Position numbers and translations under genes: made by a program
Shown here: positions 27,441 through 37,288 of the stretch, piece by piece
How the letters are laid out: each line of letters begins with the position of its first letter
How positions within the stretch are numbered: the stretch's first letter is position 1
DNA from: an uncultured Polaribacter sp.
GTDB lineage: Bacteria > Bacteroidota > Bacteroidia > Flavobacteriales > Flavobacteriaceae
Direction: 5' to 3'
Length of the DNA: 64,000 bases
Assembly (NCBI RefSeq): GCF_947496195.1
Contig: NZ_CANMBY010000001.1
Coordinates: 930,001-994,000 of the forward strand
Notes under the pieces: model-generated
Told to the model about the DNA's origin: nothing
Seen by the model: only the letters and a program-made list of their open reading frames with translations
The model's database searches: none

Positions 27441-28880
27441 ATGAAGTCTCGCAGAGATTTTATAAAAAAAATGACAGCAGCAAGTATTGCTGCATCTGCA
27501 ACAACTATTCCTGTTGCCAGTTTTTTAAGTTCTTGTTCAACTGAAGTGCAAAAAATGGCGGCGTCTGCAGATAGTGTTATTTTATTATGGATGGCAGGAG
27601 GAATGGCACATACAGAAACTTTTGATCCAAAAAAATACGCTCCTTTTGAAAAAGGGTTAGAAACAAATAGTGTTTTAAGCACATTTCCAAAACATCCAAC
27701 AGCAGTAGATGGTTTAGAGTTTTCTGAAGGATTACAATCCATTGGAAGTGTAATGGATAAAGGAGCGATTATTAGGTCCTACAAAGCAGCAGATTTAGGA
27801 TTTATTTTACATACAAGACACCAATTTCATTGGCACACTTGTTATGAACCACCACAATCTGTACAAGCACCTCATATTGGTGCTTGGATTGCCAAAGAAT
27901 TAGGCCCTGCAAATCCTGTGATACCTCCATTTATTTCAATTGGGCAGCGTTTTACAATGGGTGAAGCAGAAGAATTAAAGGCGTTTCATACAGCTGGTTT
28001 TTTAGGTAGTGAATATGGTCCATTTTTAATACCAGATCCATCAGAAGGTTTAGACAGTGTTCGTCCTCCAAAAGGAATGTCTTTAAAACGATTTGAAGCT
28101 CGTTATAAATTGTACAAAGAGTTGGCTAACAAAAGCGAAGTTATGGAGCAAGCTAGCGATTATCAAAGAGAATCGTTAATGCGTTCTATGGAGCAGTCAT
28201 ATCGACTTTTAAATTCTCCAGAAGCTAAAGTTTTTGATTTGCATCAAGAACCAAAAGAAAAATATGATACTTACAATACAGGTCGTTTTGGATTAGGTTG
28301 TTTACTTGCAAAACGTTTGGCACAAAATGGAGGAAGATTTATTTCTGTATCTACAGAGTATGAACCATTTTTAGGATGGGATACCCACGCAAATGGACAT
28401 ACTAGAGTAAAACAAATGAAAAAACTAATAGACAGACCAGTAGCACAATTAATTAAAGATTTAGATGAATCTGGTCATTTAGATAGAACCTTAGTGATTT
28501 TAGCAAGTGAGTTTAGTAGAGATGCTATAATGGAGGGAAGACCAGGTGAAGAAGTTAGAGATCAAGCCAGAAGACAACCAGATAAAATTGAGCATATTAG
28601 ACATTATGGAATGCATCGTCATTTTACTGATGGAGGCTCTATTTTATTGTGGGGTGGAGGTGTAAAAAAAGGACTAATTTATGGTAAAACTGCAGATGAA
28701 AGACCTTGTGTTTCTATAGAAAAACCAGTAGTAATCGATCAAGTGCATCAGTCTATATATCACGCTTTGGGTATCGATTCTCAAACACATTATAACGTAG
28801 AAAGTAGACCTTTTTATACGACTCCAGATGGAAAAGGAAAACCTATTTTAGATCTGTTTGGAAAAGAAATGAAAGCTTAA
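27441..28880 (+). CDS. DUF1501 family protein, Tat lipoprotein
   Basis: The ATG at 27441 gives 479 residues with a short Tat leader (SRRDFIKKM) and possible lipid Cys32. GTG at 27417 or ATG at 27420 would only lengthen the n-region. Motifs of DUF1501 (PF07394) are clear: ILLWMAGGMAHTETFDPK, GWDTHANGH near 320, LVILASEFSRD near 360 and HYGMHRHFTDGG near 395. The family is thought to share the alkaline-phosphatase/sulfatase fold, but no activity is established. The His/Asp-rich motifs suggest a metal site. In Planctomycetes DUF1501 genes are almost always next to DUF1549/DUF1553 genes, as here, so the two proteins very likely work together. Confidence 0.88.
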   Translation: MKSRRDFIKKMTAASIAASATTIPVASFLSSCSTEVQKMAASADSVILLWMAGGMAHTETFDPKKYAPFEKGLETNSVLSTFPKHPTAVDGLEFSEGLQSIGSVMDKGAIIRSYKAADLGFILHTRHQFHWHTCYEPPQSVQAPHIGAWIAKELGPANPVIPPFISIGQRFTMGEAEELKAFHTAGFLGSEYGPFLIPDPSEGLDSVRPPKGMSLKRFEARYKLYKELANKSEVMEQASDYQRESLMRSMEQSYRLLNSPEAKVFDLHQEPKEKYDTYNTGRFGLGCLLAKRLAQNGGRFISVSTEYEPFLGWDTHANGHTRVKQMKKLIDRPVAQLIKDLDESGHLDRTLVILASEFSRDAIMEGRPGEEVRDQARRQPDKIEHIRHYGMHRHFTDGGSILLWGGGVKKGLIYGKTADERPCVSIEKPVVIDQVHQSIYHALGIDSQTHYNVESRPFYTTPDGKGKPILDLFGKEMKA

Positions 28881-28891
28881 AAACACAAAAA

Positions 28892-29977
28892 ATGAATCGT
28901 AAACAATTTTTAGGAAATACAGTTAAAGCAGCTGCTGGTATGTTGGTTGCACCACATTTTAACATCTTAAAATCGAAACCTAAAATGTACGATACCATTA
29001 TTGGTCATGGAGATTTTAAGTATAAAGTACATAAATCTTGGGGAGATTTAGATAGAGCAAAAACACCTGTTAAAAACTGCCATGAAATGGTAATGGACTC
29101 TAAAGGACGTTTAATTCTGGTTGGAGATAATACTAAGAACAATATTCTAATTTATGATAAGTCTGGGAAATTATTAGATTCTTGGGGCATTCGTTATAAA
29201 GGTGGTCATGGATTGTCTTTATGGAATGATGGCTCTGAAGATTTTTTATTTATCTGCGATTCAAAAGGAGAAAGCTTAATAAAAACAACCACTGATGGAC
29301 GAGAGTTAATGATTATTGGTCATCCTTCTAAATATGGTGCATATGATAAAAAAGATAAATTTAAACCTACTGAAAGTGCTATAGGACCAAATGGAGATAT
29401 TTATATTGCAGATGGTTATGGTGCAAATTATATTCTTCAATTTACAAAAGATGGAGAATTTATTCGAAAAATTGGTGAAGGTAGAGGTACTGGTCAAAAT
29501 CAATTTCAAACTGCACATGGTGTTTGTATTGATTATAGAGGTAAAGGAAATCCAACTTTGTTAATAACATCCAGAGCAGCAAATTGTTTCAAACGTTTTA
29601 CCTTGGATGGACAATATATTGAGCAAATTGATTTGCCAGGAGCATTTGTATGTCGTCCTGTAATTCACAATCAAAATTTATATTCTGGGGTTTGCTGGTC
29701 GTCAGAAACCGATTATGTAGAAGGAGATCAAAGTACACATCCTTTTAAAGTAAGTCCTAAGTCAGGTTTTGTTACTATTTTAGATAATAAGGGAAAAGTA
29801 ATTTCGAATCCTGGGGGTACAAAGCCTAAATACAAAAAAGGAAAATTGCAACGAATGGTTCAAGAACAACCTATTTTTCGCCATTGTCATGATGTTTGTG
29901 TAGATAATGATGAAAATTTATACGTGTGCCAATGGAATGCAAATAAAGCATATCCTATAAAGTTAGAAAGAGTCTGA
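28892..29977 (+). CDS. NHL-repeat beta-propeller protein
   Basis: 361 residues. The leader MNRKQFLGNTVKAAAGM looks like a degenerate Tat signal with RK in place of RR. Several NHL-type blades follow (MVMDSKGRLILVGDNTKNNI, LSLWNDGSEDFLFICDSKGE, AIGPNGDIYIADGYGANYI, GVCIDYRGKGNPTLLITSR, VCVDNDENLYVCQW), consistent with a six-bladed propeller. Related propellers include peptidyl-hydroxyglycine lyase-like and sugar-lactone-binding proteins, but no catalytic set is certain. Conserved His and Cys residues (NCHEM, HGVC, RHCHDVC) could bind a metal. It starts 12 bp after the DUF1501 gene, so it is the third partner of that operon. Confidence 0.82.
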   Translation: MNRKQFLGNTVKAAAGMLVAPHFNILKSKPKMYDTIIGHGDFKYKVHKSWGDLDRAKTPVKNCHEMVMDSKGRLILVGDNTKNNILIYDKSGKLLDSWGIRYKGGHGLSLWNDGSEDFLFICDSKGESLIKTTTDGRELMIIGHPSKYGAYDKKDKFKPTESAIGPNGDIYIADGYGANYILQFTKDGEFIRKIGEGRGTGQNQFQTAHGVCIDYRGKGNPTLLITSRAANCFKRFTLDGQYIEQIDLPGAFVCRPVIHNQNLYSGVCWSSETDYVEGDQSTHPFKVSPKSGFVTILDNKGKVISNPGGTKPKYKKGKLQRMVQEQPIFRHCHDVCVDNDENLYVCQWNANKAYPIKLERV

Positions 29978-29987
29978 ATTTTTGAGT

Positions 29988-30032
29988 CAGGTCATTACAG
30001 GACTACTCTTGAAACAATTCGCATTATCTTTC
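29988..30032 (+). promoter_or_regulatory. Ulvan-regulon direct repeat plus -7 box (site 10), for the GH-A/GH78/sulfatase operon
   Basis: CAGGTCA (29988-29994) and CAGGACT (29998-30004), then TATCTTTC at 30025-30032 at the standard offset. It begins 11 bp after the preceding stop codon. Confidence 0.75.
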
Positions 30033-30052
30033 AACAATCTATAAACAGAATT

Positions 30053-31816
30053 ATGTTGAATAAACTTTTTACTTGTTGTTTTCTGATATTATCATCAACA
30101 TTTGTATTAGCTCAAGATTACCCATTTAGTTTGCCTTCTAATATGGAAGCAACAATAAATATAAATTCTTCTTCAAAAGAGATCTTTAACAATTTATTGT
30201 TAGGTACAAATACGCATCATTTTTCAACTACCAAAGAAAAAGATTTAATTAATAAATTAAAACCAATAACTATAAGGTTTCCTCACGGTTTATGGGCAAA
30301 TTGGTACGATTGGAGAAGAGATGTAACACGACTTTTTGGATCAGAAAGTTTTGAATATGAACAAGGAGTTAATAAAACGATTAAAACAAAAACACCTGAT
30401 TTATTAGCCAATATAAAAATATTTGATACGAATAATATTAAAGTTGGTATAGATGGACTTACAAGTTTAAACGCAAAAAGAAAATCTGAAACAGGTAAAG
30501 GGTTTGATATGATGTGGACATTTAATATGAGTGCTGATGGTACTGATTTTAATAATGGAAGTCCAGAAACTATAGCTCGTTATAATGATTTGATTTCAAG
30601 AGGTTTTGAGGTAAAAGTGATAGAATTGGGTAACGAAAATTTTTACCCTGGTCAACGTAGCTCAATTATTCCTAATACTGAAGATTATATTGCAAGAGCA
30701 AAATCGATGTCTGCAGCATTAAAGGCTAAAGATCCTAATATAAGAGTTTCTGTGCCATTATTGAGAAGAGATAGTTGGGCAAATCCTAATTGGAATAAAG
30801 ACCTGACAGAAGATCTTTCCTATTTTGATGCAGTTACAGTTCATACTTATGTGGGTTCAGATCCTGATGATTCCACTAATAGTGATGAAGCTTATGGAAC
30901 AGCATTAACTGCTCGTAAACATTTAGGGAATTCTATTTATGATTATGCACACAAGGTAGCACCAAATAAACCAATTTGGTTAACTGAATGGGGGGTAAAA
31001 TCTGGAGGTCCAAATGCAGTTTCTGTTTTAGGAATGGTAGATTGTTATATTTTTATGAGTCAAAATCAAGATGTTTTTGAACGTGCAAATTGGTTTAGTG
31101 TAAATGGACAATTAAACTCGCACTATGTGTGGGAAACCTATATTTCTAATAGTGGAGTAGAGCGTCCAAGAATAAAGTATCCATTAGAAAAAACATTGTT
31201 TGGCTCTGCTTATGAAATTATACGTTTGGCTTTAGAAAATACCACTTTAATTGAAAGCAACGTAGAAGTAGCAAACCTTGTAGATGGAGTAAAAGCTATA
31301 AATGCAAGAGTAGTAACTAAAAATGGTAAAACTTCAGTTTTTGTTGTAAACCTTAGTAATCAAGATGTGCCTTTTCATGTAAATTTAGATGGTGAAACTT
31401 ATACAGATGAAGTAGTACACAAAGCGATTGCCTTTACTGAAATGGATGAAGAAAGAGTTATGGGCATTGATGTAGATCCGTTAACATTAATTAGTCAAGA
31501 AAGTGAGGGAATTACCTTACCTAAGTTTTCCATAAATATTATAGAATTAAGTAACGTAACTTTATCTATTTCAGATATTGCTCAAAAACAAAAAATTGAC
31601 ATTTTTCCAAATCCTAGCAAAGGAGTTTTTAATATCAAAATTAACAATGGAGAAAAAGCTAAGTACAGAATTTACTCAATAAATGGAGTAGAGGTTCAAA
31701 AAGGGAACTTTATATCTGAAAAACAAGTTCGTTTTGAGCATAAACAAACAGGTGTTTATATTTTGCAATTAGAAAGTGAGGAAGGTATCACGAATCATAA
31801 GATTGTAGTAGAATAA
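30053..31816 (+). CDS. Clan GH-A glycoside hydrolase (GH39/GH51-like), T9SS-secreted
   Basis: 587 residues: Sec signal peptide (1-21), a (beta/alpha)8 barrel (about 45-390), a beta-sandwich (about 395-505) and a T9SS sorting domain (IFPNPSKGVF, about 515-587). The two clan GH-A catalytic carboxylates are visible: acid/base Glu195 in ELGNENF and nucleophile Glu312 in LTEWGV. A retaining mechanism is therefore expected. The exact family is uncertain. GH39-type xylosidases occur in ulvan loci, and xylose operon genes lie nearby, but arabinofuranosidase- or agarase-like families share this layout. It should act at the cell surface. It leads an operon with GH78 and a sulfatase. Confidence 0.8.
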   Translation: MLNKLFTCCFLILSSTFVLAQDYPFSLPSNMEATININSSSKEIFNNLLLGTNTHHFSTTKEKDLINKLKPITIRFPHGLWANWYDWRRDVTRLFGSESFEYEQGVNKTIKTKTPDLLANIKIFDTNNIKVGIDGLTSLNAKRKSETGKGFDMMWTFNMSADGTDFNNGSPETIARYNDLISRGFEVKVIELGNENFYPGQRSSIIPNTEDYIARAKSMSAALKAKDPNIRVSVPLLRRDSWANPNWNKDLTEDLSYFDAVTVHTYVGSDPDDSTNSDEAYGTALTARKHLGNSIYDYAHKVAPNKPIWLTEWGVKSGGPNAVSVLGMVDCYIFMSQNQDVFERANWFSVNGQLNSHYVWETYISNSGVERPRIKYPLEKTLFGSAYEIIRLALENTTLIESNVEVANLVDGVKAINARVVTKNGKTSVFVVNLSNQDVPFHVNLDGETYTDEVVHKAIAFTEMDEERVMGIDVDPLTLISQESEGITLPKFSINIIELSNVTLSISDIAQKQKIDIFPNPSKGVFNIKINNGEKAKYRIYSINGVEVQKGNFISEKQVRFEHKQTGVYILQLESEEGITNHKIVVE

Positions 31817-31863
31817 AACTTATCAAATTTTAAAACCATAATCTAATATTATAAATAGAAACA

Positions 31864-34725
31864 ATGATGAACAAACAATCTCTTTTGTCAATAGTTTTTA
31901 TAGCTATTTTTTGTGTTTCTTGTAAACAAGTTTCCACTTCAACAACACCAATTTCTTTTGAGAAACTGCTAGTAAATGCAAAAGAAAATCCAATTGCTAT
32001 AGAGAATAATCAATTTGATTTTTCTTGGATTGTAAAAATAGCTGGATTTAACAAATCACAATCTGCATATCATATTTTGGTGGCATCATCAGAAGATAAG
32101 TTAACTGAAAATGATGCTGATTTATGGAATTCTAAAAAAGTAGAAAGCAATAAATCAACTTTTGTAAAATATAAAGGAAAAGCTTTAGAAGCCATGCAAA
32201 CCTACTTTTGGAAGGTTAAAATTTGGGATGAAAAAGGAGATTCTTCAGCTTGGTCTAAACCTCAAGAATTTGAAACAGGAATTTTATCCAAAGAAAACTG
32301 GGGAGCTTCAAAATGGATAACTTTAAATAATGATACTAGAACATCAGCACATCAATTTAGAGAGTATAAAACAGGTAGAATGAAAGAACCAATGCAAGTT
32401 AATGGTTTTGCAGCCAGTTATTTTAGAAATGAAATCGACATCAATAAAAAAATTGAAAATGCACAAGCATACATCTGTGGTTTAGGTTATTATGAGTTGT
32501 ATTTAAATGGAGCAAAAGTTGGCGACCACGTTTTAGATCCTGCACCATCTAATTATGATAAACAAGCCTATTATGTAAAATATGATATCACTAAAGAAGT
32601 TAAAGAAGGTAAAAATGCATTCGGAATTATTTTAGGAAATGGTTTTTACGGACAAAATATTTCTTGGAATAGAGATCCAGAATCGCATAAAAAAGGAGTT
32701 TCTTATGGACCTCCAACTGTAAAACTGATGGTAAAAGTAAATTATACTGATGGTTCATCATCAGATTTTTATACTGATGAAAACTGGAAAGAAGCTACAG
32801 GTCCAATCGTTTTTAACAATATTTATGGAGGAGATACCTATGACGCAAATTTCGAGTTAGGTAAGTGGAATACAGTTGGCTTTAATGATGCCAAATGGGG
32901 TAATGCAAAAGTAGCATCACCAAAAGTCAAAAAAATAAGTGCGAGTCAAATTCCTGCAATTAAAAAACTAAAAGAAATTGAACCTCAAAAAGTCTTTAAA
33001 GGAGCAGATGGAAACTGGATTGTAGATTTTGGGCAAAACATTGCAGGTTGGGTAAAAATCAAAGTAAAAGAAAAGAAAAATCAGTTAATTGAAATTATCA
33101 CTACAGAAGCTTTATTAACTAACGGAAAAGATATTTTTCAAGGTTCAACTGGTGGAGGTGCAAATGGAATGGCACAAATTTATAAATACATCTGTAAAGG
33201 AAATCAAGAAGAATCTTGGGAACCAAAATTTAGTTATCACGGATTTAGATATGCCAAAATAAAAGGGATTTCTAAAAAACCAGATGCACATATGATTAAA
33301 GCAGTTTTGGTGGCAACAGATATTCAAGAAACAGGAAGTTTTACATCTTCTGATGCCTTGCTAAACAAAATGCACAGCATTAGTAAATGGACTATTGTTG
33401 ATAATGTTCACGGAATTCCAGAAGATTGTCCTCACAGAGAAAAATGTGGTTGGTTAGGAGATGCTCACGCTTTTTGCGAATATGCTTTGTACAATTACGA
33501 TATGTACGATTTCTATAAAAAGTATATGGAAGACATCAAAACACAAATGCGACCAACAAAAGGGCATAACAATCCTGAAATAAAATTTAAAGTACCAACT
33601 ATGATTGCTCCAGGTAAAAGAACGTCTACCTATGCAAAAATAGATTGGGGAGTTGCCACAATGTATTTGCCTTGGTACAATTATAAATTTTATGGAGATG
33701 ATGCCATCATAAAAGATTATTATGAACCTATGAAAGGGTTAACCAATTTTTACTTAAACTTTAAAGATGAAAATGGCATTATGCAAGATGGAATGGGAGA
33801 TTGGTGTCCTCCACTTTGGGACAGACGTAAAAATCCGTCTGCAATGGAATGTGATCCTATAATATCTGCAAATGCATACTTCTATGATGTTTTAAAAGTG
33901 ATGGAAAAGTTTGCAAAAATAAATAAGGATGCAGCTTTTGAAAGCCAAATGAAAACTGAAAAAGAGGCGTTGTTAAAAGCGTTTAACAAACAGTTTTTAG
34001 TTGAAATTCCAAATACCAAACACAAATGGTATCAAAGTCAGACTGCAACTGTACAAGCATTGCAATTTGATATGGTGCCAGAAGCTGAAATTGAAAATGT
34101 AGTAAATGGTTTGGTACATAATATAGTCGAAGTAAAAGGAGGTCATCATTCTACAGGAATTCACGGAAACAGATACATTTATACAGTTTTAACAGAAAAT
34201 GGACACGCAGATTTAGCGTATCAGATTTTAACAACTCCAGAATTTCCAAGTCAAACTTATGTAATGAATTCCGGCTTTACAACGTGGCCTGAGCGTCAGT
34301 TTATTTGGGAAGAAATGGAAGGTCCAAGCAATTCATTAAATCACCCAATGCACAGTGGTTTTGCAGCCTATTTTTATGAATCTTTAGGCGGAATTAAATC
34401 GACCACAGAAAATGTAGGTTTTAAAGTATTTACCGTAAATCCAAAATTTCCTAGTCAAATTACAAAGACAGAAGTTTCTGTACCAACTCCTTTTGGAACT
34501 ATTAGAAATGATTGGAATTTTGACAAAGGAATTTTAAAAATGGATTTAACTATTCCCTTCAATACAAAGGCTAAAATTATTTTAAATGAAAAAGAACTAG
34601 AATCTTTAAAGTTAAATAAGGAAACTTTTGACAAGTATAAGTTAGACAATAAAATCGAAATAGATAAAGGTTCAAATGTAATTTTGGGTTCTGGTAATTA
34701 TAAAATAGAGTATATCAAATCTTAA
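31864..34725 (+). CDS. GH78 alpha-L-rhamnosidase, lipoprotein (1)
   Basis: 953 residues, lipid Cys20. Domain order is that of bacterial rhamnosidases: N-terminal fibronectin-like domain (about 30-145), carbohydrate-binding beta-sandwiches (about 180-380, YELYLNGAKVGDHVLDPAP), the (alpha/alpha)6 catalytic domain (about 490-850) and a C-terminal sandwich. The acidic active-site motif reads EDCPHREKCGWLGDAHAF (Asp521 to Glu526 and on). It is a variant of DCPQRDE.LGWTGD in the two other GH78 genes here, so this enzyme is from a different subgroup. It lies 47 bp after the GH-A gene and before an iduronate-sulfatase-like gene. Likely action: release of rhamnose or sulfated rhamnose from ulvan oligosaccharides. 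Confidence 0.92.
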   Translation: MMNKQSLLSIVFIAIFCVSCKQVSTSTTPISFEKLLVNAKENPIAIENNQFDFSWIVKIAGFNKSQSAYHILVASSEDKLTENDADLWNSKKVESNKSTFVKYKGKALEAMQTYFWKVKIWDEKGDSSAWSKPQEFETGILSKENWGASKWITLNNDTRTSAHQFREYKTGRMKEPMQVNGFAASYFRNEIDINKKIENAQAYICGLGYYELYLNGAKVGDHVLDPAPSNYDKQAYYVKYDITKEVKEGKNAFGIILGNGFYGQNISWNRDPESHKKGVSYGPPTVKLMVKVNYTDGSSSDFYTDENWKEATGPIVFNNIYGGDTYDANFELGKWNTVGFNDAKWGNAKVASPKVKKISASQIPAIKKLKEIEPQKVFKGADGNWIVDFGQNIAGWVKIKVKEKKNQLIEIITTEALLTNGKDIFQGSTGGGANGMAQIYKYICKGNQEESWEPKFSYHGFRYAKIKGISKKPDAHMIKAVLVATDIQETGSFTSSDALLNKMHSISKWTIVDNVHGIPEDCPHREKCGWLGDAHAFCEYALYNYDMYDFYKKYMEDIKTQMRPTKGHNNPEIKFKVPTMIAPGKRTSTYAKIDWGVATMYLPWYNYKFYGDDAIIKDYYEPMKGLTNFYLNFKDENGIMQDGMGDWCPPLWDRRKNPSAMECDPIISANAYFYDVLKVMEKFAKINKDAAFESQMKTEKEALLKAFNKQFLVEIPNTKHKWYQSQTATVQALQFDMVPEAEIENVVNGLVHNIVEVKGGHHSTGIHGNRYIYTVLTENGHADLAYQILTTPEFPSQTYVMNSGFTTWPERQFIWEEMEGPSNSLNHPMHSGFAAYFYESLGGIKSTTENVGFKVFTVNPKFPSQITKTEVSVPTPFGTIRNDWNFDKGILKMDLTIPFNTKAKIILNEKELESLKLNKETFDKYKLDNKIEIDKGSNVILGSGNYKIEYIKS

Positions 34726-34744
34726 ATTCTTTTAAAGTCTGCTA

Positions 34745-36169
34745 ATGAACTTAAAAAAAACAATTCTATTTTTTTGTACAGCATTAGTTTTTATACTGAT
34801 TACGAATTGTCAACAAACTCAAGTAAATAAAAAGCTTAATATTTTATTGATTTGTGTTGATGATCTTCGACCAGAATTAAAAAGCTTTGGAGCAAATTAT
34901 ATTAGTTCGCCAAATATAGATGCCTTAGCCTCAAAAGGAGTTATATTTCAAAAACACTTTGTAAACTCACCTAGTTGTGGTCCATCTAGATATACATTGT
35001 TGACAGGACAGTATGGGCCAGCAGGAAATAACGCGCTTTTTCGAAGAGCAAGTAAAATGAATCAAGGTATAGAAGTAGAAAAAAGTATGCCTGAATGGTT
35101 TAAAGAAAATGGATATACAACAGTTTCTGTTGGTAAAGTATCTCACCATCCTGGAGGTAGAGGAGGTAAAAATTGGAATGATAGTACAAAAGTTGAAATG
35201 CCAAATGCATGGGATAGGCATTTAATGCCAGTTGCAGAATGGCAACATCCTCGTGGAATGATGCATGGACTTGCTAATGGAGAAATTAGAGAAAAATCAA
35301 GCAAAATGGATGTTTTTCAGAATGTAGAAGGGAATGATAATAGTTATCCAGATGGAGCTATTGCTGATAAAGCAATGGAACAAATTAGAGAACTTACTAC
35401 TCACAAAAAACCATTCTTCCTTGCTGTAGGTATCATCAAGCCACATCTGCCTTTTGGAGCACCAAAAAAATATTATGATAAGTACAAAGGAGTTAAACTT
35501 CCCGAAATAAAATATCCACATAAACCAAAAGGTAAAACCACTTGGCATGGATCAGGTGAATTTAAGAAGTATAATTCTTGGGGTAAGAACCCAAATAAAG
35601 ATTCAGTTTTTGCTGATGAAGTTCGTCGTCATTATGCAGCTTGTGTGAGTTATGCAGATGCTCAAGTAGGAAAAGTTCTTGCAGAATTAAAAAGAACAGG
35701 AGCTGATAAAAATACTATTGTTGTACTTTGGGGTGATCATGGTTGGCATTTAGGAGAACAGGCTATTTGGGGTAAACACAGTTTGTTTGAAGAGTCTTTG
35801 CATGCGCCGTTAATAATCCACCATCCAGAAATGACACTTGAAGGACACAAAACAGATGCCATTGTAGAAACATTAGATATTTTTCCAACTTTATGCGATT
35901 TAGCAGAAATTGAAATTCCGAAACACATCCAAGGAAAATCACTACAAAAAATACTAAACAATCCCAATGCTATGGGGCATCCAGCAGTAGCATATAAGAG
36001 TAATGTTTCTACCATTAGAACAAAAACACATAGAATGATACTGCATAAAGATGGATTTGTAGAGTTGTATGATCATACAACTACAGAAAAGGAAACCAAG
36101 AATATTGCCAACCAATACCCTCAATTAGTTGAGAAATTAAAGAAAAAGTTAAAAGCTAGATTACATTGA
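34745..36169 (+). CDS. S1 sulfatase, iduronate-2-sulfatase-like lipoprotein (1)
   Basis: 474 residues, likely lipid Cys22. Formylglycine motif [13 protein letters not shown] with Cys78. Metal Asp39-Asp40 (CVDDLRPEL). [18 protein letters not shown] near 330-345 is the pattern of iduronate-2-sulfatase-like (S1_7-type) enzymes. The VDDLRPEL and GKVSHHPGG segments also fit. It removes sulfate from a uronate or rhamnose unit of ulvan, which is inferred from context. It is third in the operon, 19 bp after GH78. A second member of the same subgroup is at 60311. Confidence 0.93.
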   Translation: MNLKKTILFFCTALVFILITNCQQTQVNKKLNILLICVDDLRPELKSFGANYISSPNIDALASKGVIFQKHFVNSPSCGPSRYTLLTGQYGPAGNNALFRRASKMNQGIEVEKSMPEWFKENGYTTVSVGKVSHHPGGRGGKNWNDSTKVEMPNAWDRHLMPVAEWQHPRGMMHGLANGEIREKSSKMDVFQNVEGNDNSYPDGAIADKAMEQIRELTTHKKPFFLAVGIIKPHLPFGAPKKYYDKYKGVKLPEIKYPHKPKGKTTWHGSGEFKKYNSWGKNPNKDSVFADEVRRHYAACVSYADAQVGKVLAELKRTGADKNTIVVLWGDHGWHLGEQAIWGKHSLFEESLHAPLIIHHPEMTLEGHKTDAIVETLDIFPTLCDLAEIEIPKHIQGKSLQKILNNPNAMGHPAVAYKSNVSTIRTKTHRMILHKDGFVELYDHTTTEKETKNIANQYPQLVEKLKKKLKARLH

Positions 36170-36177
36170 TATAATGT

Positions 36178-36222
36178 CATTACAGCACAGGATACTTTGT
36201 GTTTTTACTTGGCGTATTTTTG
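36178..36222 (+). promoter_or_regulatory. Ulvan-regulon direct repeat plus perfect -7 box (site 11), for the xylose operon
   Basis: CATTACA (36178-36184, weak) and CAGGATA (36188-36194), then a perfect TATTTTTG at 36215-36222 at the standard offset. The start codon follows 19 bp later. Confidence 0.75.
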
Positions 36223-36241
36223 AGAAAAATAAACTACAATA

Positions 36242-37240
36242 ATGAAAAATAACATTATACTAATTATACTTTCAGTAACCATATTCCAATTAAATGCACA
36301 AACAGCTACCTGTGATGGTACTTTACCTTTTGAAGAAAAAGATGGTTTATTGACAATTGAAATGGAATCTGGCGTTTTACCTGCGAATTCTAATTGGCAA
36401 ACAGGAAGTGAAGCAGACCCGAATTTATCTGGCTCAACTATTAATTATATATATTGGGATGGTGCTCAATCTTTCAGTTCTTTATCAGGAGCAGAAATAA
36501 CTTATAATATAAAAATTAATAACCCTGGTACATACAGATTAGCGTGGCGTGGAAGGATTGGAACAGGTACATCTAGAGGAGAGCACAATGATGCATGGTT
36601 AAAAATTGTAGCTGATGATTTTTATGCCACTCAATCAAATAGTCCAACTGCAAGTAATGCTTTAGAACCGAAACCTAGTTGCACTAGTAATCCAAATCGT
36701 AATTGTCCAGAAGGCTCTACTACTGGTGGTTTTTTTAAAGCATTTATGAATAGAAGTCCAACTGGTGATGTATCCCAAAGATGGGGATTTGTCACAAATA
36801 CAAACGATGGTAATTCTTTCAGATTTATTTGGGCAACTTTTAATACTGCAGGTAATTACTCGATAATTGTTGATGCAAGATCAAATTTCTTTTTTATGGA
36901 TAAGATGGTATTACGAAAAAGTAATTTATCAGATTCTGTTGCATTTGACTTGAATAATTCAGAGTCATCTTGTTTTGATGCTTCATTGTCAATTGATAAA
37001 AAAAAAATAGAAACCCTTGAAGTTTATCCAAATCCTACATCAGATAAAATAAATATTAAGAACATTTCTCTGTCTACAACATTAATAATTACAAATACTT
37101 TAGGAGCAGTTTTAAAAAAGTTTGAAATTCAAGAAAACTCGTCATTAACTCTAGATATTAGTGATCTAGAGTCTGGTATATATTTTATATCCGGGAGTGA
37201 TTCTAGTATTACTTTCTCTAAAAAATTTATAAAAATCTAA
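36242..37240 (+). CDS. T9SS-secreted carbohydrate-binding-like protein
   Basis: 332 residues with no catalytic domain that I recognise. A Sec signal peptide (1-19) is followed by a beta-sandwich resembling CBM6/CBM35-type modules (LTIEMESGVLPANSNW near 38; ITYNIKINNPGTYRLAWRGR near 85-105; AGNYSIIVDARSNFFFMDKMVL near 205-225). Cysteine-rich loops (PSCTSNPNRNCPEG) lie in the middle, and a T9SS sorting domain (VYPNPTSDKINI) at the end. It is probably a surface glycan-binding protein. It heads the operon of xylulokinase, xylose isomerase, symporter and sulfatase, so the ligand may be a xylose-containing part of ulvan. That is inference. Confidence 0.75.
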   Translation: MKNNIILIILSVTIFQLNAQTATCDGTLPFEEKDGLLTIEMESGVLPANSNWQTGSEADPNLSGSTINYIYWDGAQSFSSLSGAEITYNIKINNPGTYRLAWRGRIGTGTSRGEHNDAWLKIVADDFYATQSNSPTASNALEPKPSCTSNPNRNCPEGSTTGGFFKAFMNRSPTGDVSQRWGFVTNTNDGNSFRFIWATFNTAGNYSIIVDARSNFFFMDKMVLRKSNLSDSVAFDLNNSESSCFDASLSIDKKKIETLEVYPNPTSDKINIKNISLSTTLIITNTLGAVLKKFEIQENSSLTLDISDLESGIYFISGSDSSITFSKKFIKI

Positions 37241-37288
37241 TGTAATATAGGGTGAAATGTTATCATAAAATTCTAATTATGTTATAAG

